This document shows, in pieces, positions 47,116 through 57,268 of a DNA stretch of 59,656 bases (positions are counted from its first letter, which is position 1; every line of letters begins with the position of its first letter). Source of the DNA: Vairimorpha ceranae (taxonomy: Eukaryota > Microsporidia > Nosematidae). The position numbers were made by a program, and so were the translations under genes. The notes beneath the pieces were generated by a model. That model did not search any database. It saw only the letters and a list, made by a program, of their open reading frames with translations, and was not told the DNA's origin. The DNA lies in the NCBI RefSeq assembly GCF_000988165.1, contig NW_020169314.1, positions 1 to 59,656 on the forward strand, read 5' to 3'.

Positions 47116-49452
47116 ATGCCAAAAAGAAAGTTTAGTGATGAAAAAGAAAATGAAGAACATTTGTCAAATGAAGATAATTTTGAAACATCTGGGATTTTAA
47201 AAGATACAGATGAAAATGTTAGTGAAGAAGAAATTGTAGAGGAAATTTTCAATAATGATAATTTATTGAGTGATACATATTCAGATACTTATCATCAAAG
47301 TGATTATGACACAAACCTGGCTGAATCAGTAAATGTAAGACAAAATGATATGATAGATAACGATTATCAGGATGTTGACTTGGAAAAAGTTCTTTATGAA
47401 AATAATCTTTGTAAAAATTTTATCGAAAAGCCATATTTTGTTGTATCGGTAAAAAATCTTTTTATCAAATTTCTTAATTCATTTAATAGTAAAAAATACA
47501 TTAAAGAGATAAAAAAAATGTGTTCTGAAAATCTTGAAAGTTTATATGTAAGTTTTATGGATATTACGGAATACAGTGATGTATTACTAAAGCTTTTAGA
47601 TTTATATCCAGAGCAAACACTAGAAATTTTTGAATCTGGATTAGATCAAATTGTTAAAACTTATTTTCCTAACTACGATCAAATCAAAAAAAAGTTACAT
47701 TGCAGAATTATTGGGCTTCCAGTAAGTGAAAGCATTAGATCTCTTAGAAATAATCATTTAAATAAACTAGTAAAAGTTCGTGGTGTAGTCACCAGGCGTA
47801 CTGGTGTATTTCCACAATTTTTTATTATTAAATATACATGCATGAAGTGCCAAGCTACATTTGGTCCATTTGTAGCTAATAGTTCTAAACCCTCGCATTG
47901 TTATGAATGTCAAAGTCGAGGACCTTTCATTATTAATAGTGCAGAGACAGTTTACAAAGATTTTCAAAAAATTACGCTACAGGAAGTTCCTGGAACAGTG
48001 CCGCCAGGTACATTGCCCCGATCTAAAGAAGTACTACTTTTTTATGATTTAATAGATTTAGCAAAGCCAGGTGAAGAAATTGAAGTTACTGGTATTTATA
48101 AAAATAATTTTAATGTATCTTTAAATATTAAAAATGGATTTCCTGTTTTTTTCACAGTCATTGATGCTATCTCTGTTGACAAGAACGTAGGAAAAGTAGA
48201 ACTTACTGAAGATGATATCAAAGAAATCAAAAGATTTGCTAAAAATCCGAGAGCCAAAGAAATTATTTTTAATTCAATAGCACCTGGTATTTGTGGACAT
48301 TACAATGTTAAAAGGGCAATTGCTATAGCTTTATTTGGTGGTGTAGCTAAAGAGAAGAATAATCATCGTGTTAGAGGTGATATTAACGTATTGCTATTGG
48401 GTGATCCTGGTACTGCAAAATCACAATTTTTAAGATATGTTGAGAAGGTTAGTAACAGGGCAGTGTTGGCAACTGGACAAGGTGCTAGTGCTGTAGGTCT
48501 GACTGCTTCTGTCAGAAGAGATCCTGTTGTACGAGAATGGACACTTGAAGGCGGTGCTTTGGTTCTTGCAGATAATGGTGTATGTCTTATTGACGAGTTT
48601 GATAAAATGAATGATCACGATCGTACATCGATTCATGAAGCTATGGAACAGCAATCCATTTCTATTTCTAAGGCTGGTATTGTTGCTACGTTACACGCCA
48701 GATGTACTATTATTGCTGCTGCGAATCCTATAAGAGGTGTTTATAATTCGTCTTTATCTTTTGCGCAAAATGTAAATCTTAGTGATCCCATTTTGTCTAG
48801 ATTTGACATTTTATGTGTTGTTAAAGATGTCATAGATTCTACTGAAGACACGATTATGGCAAATTATATTCTTGATTCCCATGCGGGTAAAATACGAAGT
48901 TTAGTTGATACTGTAGATCATGAGTTTTTAAAAAAATATATTTTATATTCTAAAACACATTTCACTCCAATATTTTCTAATGTTAATGTTGACAAAATAT
49001 CTAATTTGTATTCAGAATTGAGAAAAGAAAGTATTTCTTCAGGCTTACCTATTACTGTAAGGCATATTGAGAGTATTATTAGAATTAGTGAGGCATTTGC
49101 TAAAATAGAATTAAGGAATTATGTCACATTTGAGGACATAGATGAATCTATAAGTGTAGTTTTAGATTCATTTATGGGTGCACAAAAATATTCGGTAACA
49201 AAAAGCATGAAAAAGAAATTTCTTAAATATTTCAAAAAGAGTAACATTGAAGTCATAATTTTTATAATTAAAGAAATGTTTAATGAAAGATTACGAGCTT
49301 ATAATTCTAATTATATTTACAAAGAAGAACTTGAAAAACAGTTAAAGGGATATGGACTTAGCTGTCCTCTTAATTTTTTTGAATCTAAAGAATTTATTGA
49401 AAGCGGGTTTGTGTTTGATAACGAAAAAAATTTTATATTAAAAAATGTCTAA
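47116..49452 (+). CDS. MCM2: DNA replication licensing factor MCM2
   Basis: A 778-residue MCM2, subunit of the MCM2-7 replicative helicase. The acidic N-terminal tail (about residues 1-95) is kept and is where histone binding occurs in relatives. The N-terminal OB domain has the C-x2-C zinc finger (CMKCQ, then CYECQSRGPF). The phrase LPRSKEVLLFYDLIDLAKPGEEIEVTGIYKNN, in parts, is MCM2-specific. Walker A is GDPGTAKSQFL, Walker B is VCLIDEFDKMND, and the arginine finger is SRFDIL. HEAMEQQSISISKAG is invariant. A C-terminal winged-helix-like region follows. CCCC lies 3 nt before the ATG. Confidence 0.96.
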   Translation: MPKRKFSDEKENEEHLSNEDNFETSGILKDTDENVSEEEIVEEIFNNDNLLSDTYSDTYHQSDYDTNLAESVNVRQNDMIDNDYQDVDLEKVLYENNLCKNFIEKPYFVVSVKNLFIKFLNSFNSKKYIKEIKKMCSENLESLYVSFMDITEYSDVLLKLLDLYPEQTLEIFESGLDQIVKTYFPNYDQIKKKLHCRIIGLPVSESIRSLRNNHLNKLVKVRGVVTRRTGVFPQFFIIKYTCMKCQATFGPFVANSSKPSHCYECQSRGPFIINSAETVYKDFQKITLQEVPGTVPPGTLPRSKEVLLFYDLIDLAKPGEEIEVTGIYKNNFNVSLNIKNGFPVFFTVIDAISVDKNVGKVELTEDDIKEIKRFAKNPRAKEIIFNSIAPGICGHYNVKRAIAIALFGGVAKEKNNHRVRGDINVLLLGDPGTAKSQFLRYVEKVSNRAVLATGQGASAVGLTASVRRDPVVREWTLEGGALVLADNGVCLIDEFDKMNDHDRTSIHEAMEQQSISISKAGIVATLHARCTIIAAANPIRGVYNSSLSFAQNVNLSDPILSRFDILCVVKDVIDSTEDTIMANYILDSHAGKIRSLVDTVDHEFLKKYILYSKTHFTPIFSNVNVDKISNLYSELRKESISSGLPITVRHIESIIRISEAFAKIELRNYVTFEDIDESISVVLDSFMGAQKYSVTKSMKKKFLKYFKKSNIEVIIFIIKEMFNERLRAYNSNYIYKEELEKQLKGYGLSCPLNFFESKEFIESGFVFDNEKNFILKNV

Positions 49453-49818
49453 TAAATTATTAGTTTTTTTAAATATTTTTATTTTTTTTAAAATATCATG
49501 TAATCTTATAAAATTTTTATTTAAAAAGGAATAGTATAATTTTGAATAAGGACATTTTTTTTATTAAATTTAAGCAAACAAAATTAAACTATTTTTATTT
49601 GAACAGAGAGTTTATTTAAGATTTAAATGAATTTTGTGTATATTGAATTTATTTTTGATATATGAACTTACTGCAATGCAATTTTTGTTAATGATAATAT
49701 TTTAAATTGCTACATATTAGTGTCTTGTAAAAGTAAAAATATTTTTTAAAAGATTAATATTTATAAAAGTAAATTGCCTCTTTTATATCACAAAATCTAA
49801 TTAAACTTTTAAAACAAT
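49453..49818. other. Spacer between convergent genes
   Basis: About 370 bp between the 3' ends of MCM2 and the ASNSD1-like gene. A/T-rich; nothing recognised. Confidence 0.5.
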
Positions 49819-51237
49819 TTAACATAAAGATTTAAAATATTTATTTTCGTATTTGTTAAGACCAGTACCATATTGCATTGCCTTTTTAGGAGCACAAGAT
49901 ATTTTAATTAACCCATAATTTATTAAAAGCTGTCTAATAACAAATTTATCTTTTATTAATTCATCATTAAAATTAAATGAATAATTAATAACATCACTAT
50001 CTAATAAAGGCAGTCTTGCTTCTAAATTGTTATTTGAAATAACACGATCATCTCTAGAAAGATTATTATAAGACAAAGTTACTACATCTAATAACATCCT
50101 ATGTCTGCAATTCTCTTTTTTATATTTACTATAACCACCAAACAATTCATCAGCACCACTTCCTAAAAAACACACTTTAGAATATTTACGTGCTTCTAAA
50201 GCTGTATAGTGTAGAATAAATCCAATATTAAAATCCATGCTTCTCTTTTTTGGATAAATTAAATTAGAAATATTTATGTAATTTGATTTAAGATCATCTA
50301 AATTAATATTAACACGTATAAATTGCCACGATCTTTGTATATATAATCTTTTTAGCTCCAAATAAGCATTTAAACCGGCTTTTCTATCGTGCGAATCTTC
50401 AAATCCTGTATTGATTAAATATATTGTTTGAGATAAATCACTTACTAAGTGAAGATACAAAGCTACTAATACGCTATCAACGCCACCACTAAAAAATACG
50501 ACAAGATTATTAGGTACTAATCTTTTTTTAAACGCTTTTTTTAAAATTTGATCTAAAAAATCTACAGTTCCAGAATAGCTTCTATTCATCGGAAATTGTG
50601 AAAATTCCTCTAAAAGACCTTCAGATATTTTACAATCTTCTAAAAAATACTTCTTAAGATATTTATGTGACTCAATAAAATAACGTATAGAAAAATTTTG
50701 TTTCTTGTATGATGACATTTCACTTCGTTGTAAATCATAAGAATATAAGTTTAAATTGTCTAATTCTATCTCATATTTAACAGATGATAGCTGGAATTTA
50801 TCTTTGCTTAGTCCTAAACTTTTTTTACCGACATCATCTTTAAAAAATAGTACAACATTCTGAAAAACGATTACCAGTGCCAATTCATTTTGAAAAATAT
50901 TTATTTTTTTGTAAAACTTTTGTAAAAAATAAGATGGATTATCTATACAACACAAGCCATTAGTATTTAATACAACATTGCATTCTTGAAGTGTTTCGCA
51001 TATCATATCGCTAATAAATAGTGTATCACTTTCTTTATTATTATATATTTCTCCGTTATACAAAAAAATAAAGTTTTGTGTTTTAATGGGTTGTTTTACA
51101 ATACTACGTATTGCAAGAACCGAAGAACATATGTATAAATTATTATACATGATACATTGAAAAGAATCTTTGCCTCGATTATGTATTAGATTAAGTATTT
51201 CTTCATCATAATCCTTTGATAAATAAATTCCGCACAT
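49819..51237 (-). CDS. ASNSD1-like asparagine synthetase domain protein
   Basis: A 472-residue protein. Cys2 opens an N-terminal glutamine amidotransferase domain (MCGIYLSKD, then LIHNRGKDSF and FLYNGEIYNN). The synthetase domain has the PP-loop SGGVDS in VVFFSGGVDSVLVALY. The later part reads SWQFIRVNINLDDL, MDFNIGFILHYTALEAR, then VCFLGSGADELFGGYSKYK and NLSRDDRVISNNNLEARLPLLD. SRDDRVI, the shortened glutaminase domain and the SW-x-F-I/V-x-V-N segment point to ASNSD1 (yeast YML096W) over true asparagine synthetase. The biochemical role of that group is not settled. CCCC lies 3 nt before the ATG. Divergent from ELP4. Confidence 0.8.
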   Translation of the reverse strand: MCGIYLSKDYDEEILNLIHNRGKDSFQCIMYNNLYICSSVLAIRSIVKQPIKTQNFIFLYNGEIYNNKESDTLFISDMICETLQECNVVLNTNGLCCIDNPSYFLQKFYKKINIFQNELALVIVFQNVVLFFKDDVGKKSLGLSKDKFQLSSVKYEIELDNLNLYSYDLQRSEMSSYKKQNFSIRYFIESHKYLKKYFLEDCKISEGLLEEFSQFPMNRSYSGTVDFLDQILKKAFKKRLVPNNLVVFFSGGVDSVLVALYLHLVSDLSQTIYLINTGFEDSHDRKAGLNAYLELKRLYIQRSWQFIRVNINLDDLKSNYINISNLIYPKKRSMDFNIGFILHYTALEARKYSKVCFLGSGADELFGGYSKYKKENCRHRMLLDVVTLSYNNLSRDDRVISNNNLEARLPLLDSDVINYSFNFNDELIKDKFVIRQLLINYGLIKISCAPKKAMQYGTGLNKYENKYFKSLC

Positions 51238-51260
51238 TAAAGGGGTTTATTTTATCCCTT
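51238..51260. promoter_or_regulatory. 23-bp divergent promoter with mirrored CCC signals
   Basis: Only 23 bp lie between the start codons of the ASNSD1-like gene and ELP4. On the plus strand it reads AAAGGGG, a short T/A core, then TCCCTT. A CCC-type motif is thus placed symmetrically 2-4 nt before each ATG, forming an imperfect palindrome. Both start signals and any core promoter must share these bases or reach into the coding regions. Confidence 0.7.
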
Positions 51261-52067
51261 ATGAGTTCATTTATAAGAAATGCGGCAACTAAAAAACGGA
51301 AAACGGGAATTACAGTATTAGATAAATTTATTAATACTTTAGAACCCGGTACAATAATATTGATAAAAGAAGACGAGTATTCCTTTATTCATAATTACTT
51401 ATTAAATATTTTTTTATCTGAAGGCGTTTGCGAGAATGAATCTAGAATTTTAGCTGTCAGTAAAAACGGGCCGGTAGAAATTTATCAAGTTGACAATGAA
51501 AAAGTTTGTGATGAACAGCTTAGTAAAATGTATATAGCATGGAGATACAATAATTTACGGCCCGATAAATCTGATTGTAAATTTTTATTGACTGATAAGC
51601 TGGATTATAGACACGATTTAATGGCAAAAAACGATATTACTGTAGATAATATTATTGAAAGACTAAATAGTTGTTCGAATTATAGAGTCGCATTATTTTC
51701 ACTATTTTCTCCTTCTTATAAGGTTAATAACATTTATCAGGCATTATATAACATTAGAAAGGCAGTAAGGCTACATGGGCATGTTTGTATGATATCTATA
51801 CCGACATTTTTTTATGATAAAGTGATATTTGATCAATATTTTGATATTGTTATGTCGTTAGATTCTAATTTTTTCACAAATTTATTACCTAATTACAAAG
51901 CAATAATTCATTTTGAAAAAATAACTTTTTTAAACAAAATTCGTGAGAATAATACAGATACTTATAAATTTGGCATAAAATTTTATAAAAATAAACTTGT
52001 TATAGAGAAAATTGACATTCCTCCTGTTGATATCGAACAACCGTCTATCGATTGTAGGTCGTTTTAG
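51261..52067 (+). CDS. ELP4: Elongator complex protein 4
   Basis: The ATG at 51261 has CCC 2 nt upstream and gives 268 residues. The RecA-like fold of Elp4 is visible: TKKRKTGITVLDKFINTLEPGTIILIKEDEYSF corresponds in pieces to the 'GVPSLD...GTVLLIEED' region. Then come NYLLNIFLSEGV, MYIAWRYNNL (IAWRY is diagnostic), YRVALFSLFSP, and AVRLHGHVCMISIP. Walker residues are degenerate, as in other Elp4. Elp4 forms a ring with Elp5 and Elp6 in Elongator, which modifies wobble uridines of tRNAs. Yeast Elp4 is 456 residues. DPH3/Kti11, a partner of this pathway, is at 11215. Confidence 0.82.
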   Translation: MSSFIRNAATKKRKTGITVLDKFINTLEPGTIILIKEDEYSFIHNYLLNIFLSEGVCENESRILAVSKNGPVEIYQVDNEKVCDEQLSKMYIAWRYNNLRPDKSDCKFLLTDKLDYRHDLMAKNDITVDNIIERLNSCSNYRVALFSLFSPSYKVNNIYQALYNIRKAVRLHGHVCMISIPTFFYDKVIFDQYFDIVMSLDSNFFTNLLPNYKAIIHFEKITFLNKIRENNTDTYKFGIKFYKNKLVIEKIDIPPVDIEQPSIDCRSF

Positions 52068-52112
52068 TTAAAAAATAAATAAAGAATAATTTTTATTTTT
52101 TAACCGTTAAAA

Positions 52113-53333
52113 ATGATTTATCTTTTTGAAAATGCAACGGGATTTACGCTTTTTAAAAAACAAGATGATAGAATAAAAAAAGTGAACTCATACGAGTTTA
52201 AAAATAATGATGAATTACTTGAAACATACGAACAACTTGAACAGAATAAATTACCAAAAAATTTAGAAAATTTTTTATTTTCTGAATTGAAGGATTTGAA
52301 TGAAGTTCTGGCTGTTAGAGATACTAAATTACAAAAGCTTATTACAGAATCTTGCAATATTTCTTCTAAATATGTACAAGATGCTAATTTTAAGCTTATT
52401 TTAAGTGAACTTGATAAATTTACTAGCGAAAATAACAAGCAGAAAACACTTTTTTTGTCTCACAAAATGGCTCTAAAAAAGATAACTTATAATGCTGATA
52501 AATTAGATACAATGATTATACAATCTATAAATCTATTGGTAGATATTGATAAGGATATTAATTTACATTGTATGAGGATTCGGGAATGGTACGGTACACA
52601 TTTTCCTGAATTGTCGTTAGTTGTAGACGATAATCTTCTTTATTTAAAAATTGTATCAATAATCGGAAATCGAAATACTTGTTCGTTTGAAAAAATACAA
52701 CCTGTTGCTGGTGATTTGTCAGAAAAGATATATAAATTGTCTGTTAATTCGATGGGCACAGAAATAGCAGAAAATGATGTAGATAATATTATAAATGACT
52801 GTCAAAGTATTATTAAAAACTTTGAATATAGAAATAAATTATCAAGTTATATCAAAGAAAAAATGATGTGTATAGCACCAAATTTAACTAATCTTATTGG
52901 AGATTTTATTGGTGCAAGACTTTTAAGTAAAGCGGGATCTTTAGAATCCTTAGCAAAGTATCCCTCGTCTACTATACAACTTTTAGGAGCAGAGAAAAGC
53001 CTCTTTCAAGCACTTAGAAATCAGTCTAATACGCCAAAATATGGTTTAATTTTTGAGTCGTCATTGTTAGGACAGGTGTCTTCAGAATATAAAGGTAAAA
53101 TTGCTCGTACTCTTGCAGCAAAAATATCTCTGTGTGCAAAAATTGACGTATCATCTAAAGATCAAACCGGTAAATATGGTACTGATGCAAAGAATAAAAT
53201 ATTAAACAGAATAAAAAATTTAGAAGATGCTAGCAGACCTAAAAAAAAAGTTATTACAAAATCAAAATTTATTGTTAAAGAAGAAATAAAATATGACGAT
53301 AAAAATGATATAAAACGCAGTAAAAAAAATTAA
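52113..53333 (+). CDS. NOP58: Box C/D snoRNP protein NOP58
   Basis: A 406-residue core protein of box C/D snoRNPs, which guide 2'-O-methylation of rRNA. The start MIYLFENATGFTLFK is the NOP58/NOP56 N-terminal domain. The coiled-coil and Nop domains contain MIIQSINLLVDIDKDIN, MRIREWYGTHFPEL, GARLLSKAGSLESLAKYPSS and QLLGAEKSLFQAL. I favour NOP58 over NOP56 because of SMGTEIAENDVDNI, MMCIAPNL and SLLGQVSSEYKGKIARTLAAK. The C-terminus is Lys-rich (KKKVITKSK, KRSKKN) but lacks long KKE repeats. Only a weak CC is present before the ATG. The final TTAA is shared with the stop of transketolase on the other strand. Confidence 0.93.
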   Translation: MIYLFENATGFTLFKKQDDRIKKVNSYEFKNNDELLETYEQLEQNKLPKNLENFLFSELKDLNEVLAVRDTKLQKLITESCNISSKYVQDANFKLILSELDKFTSENNKQKTLFLSHKMALKKITYNADKLDTMIIQSINLLVDIDKDINLHCMRIREWYGTHFPELSLVVDDNLLYLKIVSIIGNRNTCSFEKIQPVAGDLSEKIYKLSVNSMGTEIAENDVDNIINDCQSIIKNFEYRNKLSSYIKEKMMCIAPNLTNLIGDFIGARLLSKAGSLESLAKYPSSTIQLLGAEKSLFQALRNQSNTPKYGLIFESSLLGQVSSEYKGKIARTLAAKISLCAKIDVSSKDQTGKYGTDAKNKILNRIKNLEDASRPKKKVITKSKFIVKEEIKYDDKNDIKRSKKN

Positions 53334-55189
53334 ACATTTACTTTTTTCTTTGAATTTATAAATTTATAAATTTTTTCCATAATCTTTTCAGGTGTAAATC
53401 CTGCTTCCTTATAAACATCTTCACATTTACCACTCCATCCAAATCTTTTGATTCCTATTTGATAATCACTGTATTTTTGCCAACCAAATGTCGTTAAAGC
53501 CTCGATACTGATTTTAGGTATTTTTTCTGGTAAGATTTGTTTTTTGTATTTCATTGTTTGCATTTCAAAAATTTCCCAAGACATAAATGATACGACAGAA
53601 ATATTCAAATTTTTGTATTTGGATTCTATTTGCATACATAATTCAACTTCGGAACCAGTTCCTAGTAATATAAAATCTGGGTTTTCATGTTTAACTAGAT
53701 AATAAGCGCCTTTTTGTGCTTCATTTTCACATGACTGTTCAATAACTGAAACTTTTTGTCGAGTTAAAATAATTGCTTTTGGACCGATAAGCTTACAACA
53801 AGCAGATAAAGCACCCCTACACTCCTTAATATCACATGGACGCATCACTATCATATTTGGAGTAGCTCTCATGGTAGCTAGTACTTCTATGGGTTGGTGT
53901 GTAGGCCCATCTTCCCCAAGACAAATAGAATCGTGTGTTAAAACATAAATATTATTAAGTTTATCAAGGCATCCAAGGCGTACAGCAGGATATCCATAAG
54001 TTATAAAATTCAAAAATGTACTAAAAATTGGTATAAAATATCCATGGCCTGATATACCATTCATGATACCAAACATTGCGTGTTCTCTTATACCAAAATT
54101 AATATAATTTCCTTTCCTATTTTCTCTTGAAAAATCACTACTATTCGAAAATTTGTTAAGACATGAACTTACTAAGTCTGCACTACCGCATATAAACTTT
54201 GACTTTTTCTTTAATTTATCTAAAACAAGTGCGAAGGATTTTCTTGTAGCAAGCTTTGAATAGTCAAAAACGTTATCAACATATAAATGTTCTGTATCTA
54301 ATTGTTTTTTCTTAACTGTTATTTTTACTTGTTTTGCTTCATCAATTTTTTTATGTTTGATGTTTCTCCATTCATTTAAAAGATCATCACTAACGTAAAA
54401 TGGTATCTGAGGAATTTCATATTTTTCTTTAAGCTGTTTTACACCCTCTTCTCCTATTGGACTTCCATGTGCCTTTGCTTTACCTTCCAAAATGCAATCT
54501 CTGCCTATTTTTGTGTGTAAAATAATCATTTTAATTTTTTCTGTCTTAAAATCTAAAGCATTTCGTATCTCATCAATATTTTCACCCTCTACTTCAATCA
54601 CATGAAAATTTAAACTTTCAAATCTCATAACTACATTTTCGTTCATTGATAACGATGTTGAACCATCAATAGTTATTTTATTAAAATCGTATATAAATGT
54701 GATATTGTTCAAATTTAGATTCGCTGCAATTGAAAAAGATTCTTGTGATATTCCTTCCATGTAACAACCATCTCCAAATACGCAGTAAACGTGATTATCG
54801 ATGCCTAATTTTAGAAAAGATATGGCATAGCCGACAGAGTTAGCAACTCCTTGTCCTAAAGGACCAGTTGTGACTTCAACGCCTTTACATTTTTTTTCCC
54901 CATGTCCAGGAGTAACACTATTTACTTGTCTAAATCTTTTTAAGTCGGACATTGTAATAAATCCTAATAGATAATTCATAACGTATTGCAAGTTACAAGC
55001 ATGTCCATTGGAAAAGATAAAAATATCACGACCTGGCCAATATTCATCTTCTGGATTTACTTTAAGATATTCTTTGTAAAGTATGTATATAAATGGTGCT
55101 AAGCCTAAAGGAGCACCAGGATGTCCGCTATTTGCATGTTGTACCATGTCAACAACAAGTGTTCTAACATTATAGATATTTTTGTTCAT
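53330..55189 (-). CDS. TKL1: Transketolase
   Basis: A frame open from a TTG contains the ATG at 55189, giving 619 residues. The start signal is AAATTTTT, AAATTT-like with no CCC. Transketolase is the thiamine-diphosphate enzyme of the non-oxidative pentose phosphate pathway. Landmarks are VQHANSGHPGAPLGLAP, TPGHGEKKCKGVEVTTGPLG (substrate and ThDP region), GDGCYMEGISQESFSIA (ThDP motif), and later GIREHAMFGIMNGIS, THDSICLGEDGPTHQPIE and RPCDIKECRGA. Length is slightly below yeast Tkl1 (680). Microsporidia that lack a respiratory chain keep this pathway for ribose supply. It overlaps NOP58 by four bases at the 3' end. Confidence 0.95.
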   Translation of the reverse strand: MNKNIYNVRTLVVDMVQHANSGHPGAPLGLAPFIYILYKEYLKVNPEDEYWPGRDIFIFSNGHACNLQYVMNYLLGFITMSDLKRFRQVNSVTPGHGEKKCKGVEVTTGPLGQGVANSVGYAISFLKLGIDNHVYCVFGDGCYMEGISQESFSIAANLNLNNITFIYDFNKITIDGSTSLSMNENVVMRFESLNFHVIEVEGENIDEIRNALDFKTEKIKMIILHTKIGRDCILEGKAKAHGSPIGEEGVKQLKEKYEIPQIPFYVSDDLLNEWRNIKHKKIDEAKQVKITVKKKQLDTEHLYVDNVFDYSKLATRKSFALVLDKLKKKSKFICGSADLVSSCLNKFSNSSDFSRENRKGNYINFGIREHAMFGIMNGISGHGYFIPIFSTFLNFITYGYPAVRLGCLDKLNNIYVLTHDSICLGEDGPTHQPIEVLATMRATPNMIVMRPCDIKECRGALSACCKLIGPKAIILTRQKVSVIEQSCENEAQKGAYYLVKHENPDFILLGTGSEVELCMQIESKYKNLNISVVSFMSWEIFEMQTMKYKKQILPEKIPKISIEALTTFGWQKYSDYQIGIKRFGWSGKCEDVYKEAGFTPEKIMEKIYKFINSKKKVNV

Positions 55190-57268
55190 AAAAATTTTAT
55201 TTCTCAAGTTTATAAAATTAATTTAACAAATGATATTTTGTTTCAAAATATGTTTTACAGTTAAACGTTTAATAAATTTTAATTGTATGTTAAAAAATAT
55301 GAAACAATGGAATTTATTAATAAAAAATATTATTGCTTTTTCAGTTGAGGTCTCTCTGTTTTATATAAATGGAGGTTTAAATTTTTTTAACCTTAAATTT
55401 TAAAATGCTAAACAAAAAATTAAAAAAACAATTTTATTGAACTTTGGAAAGAATAATTTTTATGATTTCTAAGTAACATAAAACGCATCAAATATGGCAA
55501 AATTAAGGTTCTACACCAAATGGGTGTTTTTTGGAATCAATATCATTTTTTTCACTTGGGAGAAATAATAACATTGTTTTTCTAGTCAAGCTACCTAACC
55601 TATTCAACTGCTTACCTAATCTAACGAAAGTCTGCATGATAAATATATATATAATTATTTCTTTCTGGGAAGGTTAATGACATTGTTCTGTTTTTTGTTT
55701 TATTGCAGATGATTTACCTTTAATAGAATTAATATTTATACTTGTTGGTGGGTTTTTAAAAAAAAATTGTGGTTTACTGTTTTATGTTTTTTCATATATG
55801 TTTATGTTAGGATAAAACATGGGTTTATCAAACAATTATTATTTATATAACAGACACGTCAAAGCCATTAACCCAATACTGCTGATTGACATGTCTACAT
55901 CTTTACTGCCGTCAGTTTAAACTTTACAAATCCTTTCCAAAAATTAGAAAAAGCAATTGATTATTTTTTAAAAAATTTATTATTTTACACATTTTGTTCT
56001 AAAAAGATGGTCTTTTATAGCTTATAAATTTAGTTTTTATTTTTTTAACTTTCTATTTTAAAATTTGGGGTTAAAAAAGTTTGAAACTCTATTTATATAG
56101 AACAAGAGGCCTTAACTGAAAATTAACCTAAATATTTTTCAGGTACAATGATTAGCATTATGAATAAAATTATTGTTTATAAATATGTTTTGATAAATAA
56201 TCTTTTAAAATGGTGACCAATAAATAAAACAAGAATCAAATATAAAATTTTTGTTGGAATTCTGCTTGATATCTTTTTTAAAACCAATAATATTAAATAA
56301 GCAAATTGCATTAAATAAAAATTAAGTTTCAAAAATAATGTTGTAAACATATTTGAAAAAAAAACATAAATTTACAAATATTCTTTTTCATATAACTTAT
56401 GAAAGCATGTAAATGTTTTTAAATTTATCTGTGCATATCTGCATATATTATTTAATACAACAAGATTACTTAATCTTTTCTGCAATTTTAAAATATATAA
56501 TATCTACAAAGTGACAGGTAACCTTTATATGCCCAATTTCATAAATGGCTTATGTTATTAAATTGTTAAAGAAAATAAATTGCGTTTAAACATAATTAAA
56601 TAATTAATAAAAAATTTCAAGGGGGCAGATTTAAAAATAAAAATTCCTTTACTTTTTGTATAAAATCAACTTTTAAAATTAAAAGATAAAAAATAGCTTA
56701 TAAAATATTGGCTTTTTTTGATGTTTGCTCTGCAATAATACTAAAATTTTATTTAATTTAAAAATTAAAATAGAAATTTGTGTAATATGACATTTAAGTT
56801 AACAATGATACAAATTTTAATTAAATTTTAAATGATGACCAAAATAATGTTCTATTTAATCACAAATATAATTTAGTAAATATTAATGACTTTGTTTTGC
56901 GAACTTAGTTTTACACAAGAACACGTATTTCTTTATTTACCGTAAAAAGTTAATTACTCCCAATTTCTTTTCTTACTACTAATTTATCATTTTAAAAGTA
57001 TTTTCTTTTCATTAGTAAAAGATCAAAAATATTTTTTAGTATTTCATATTAGAAGTTAGTTTATAAATTAAAAATATTTGAGAAGAAAGAAGAAAATTAA
57101 TCAAATTTTCTCTTTAAAATTTTAGCATTTACTTTAAAAGTAGGTATGACGAAAGTTTCAAAAAGAATTCTGCAATTGTGATTACAAACCAGAATAATGC
57201 TTATAAATATTATATTTTTTAATTTAATTAAACTTTAACTTTTTATAATAATTTTATTTGACCCTTTA
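55190..57268. other. Long spacer with one small possible gene
   Basis: About 2.1 kb. A 44-codon frame at 55503-55637 (minus) is listed separately. The rest is A/T-rich. A GGGGGCAG patch near 56622 and a GACATGTC palindrome near 55889 are the only unusual strings. Confidence 0.45.
55503..55637 (-). CDS. Possible 44-residue microprotein
   Basis: ATG to TAA, 44 codons. The composition is protein-like and unlike the surrounding spacer: a basic amphipathic start (FVRLGKQLNRLGSLTRKT), a hydrophobic turn (MLLFLPSE) and a polar end (DIDSKKHPFGVEP). There is no CCC within 15 nt of the ATG; the nearest CCC is about 30 nt upstream. It could be a real small gene, an exon, or the stub of a decayed gene. 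I recognise no family. Confidence 0.3.
   Translation of the reverse strand: MQTFVRLGKQLNRLGSLTRKTMLLFLPSEKNDIDSKKHPFGVEP

Noticed and set aside
55335..55360. ACAGAGAGA on the minus strand as a U6 snRNA core
   Set aside because: Lacks the neighbouring conserved U6 sequence and stem; a short chance match.
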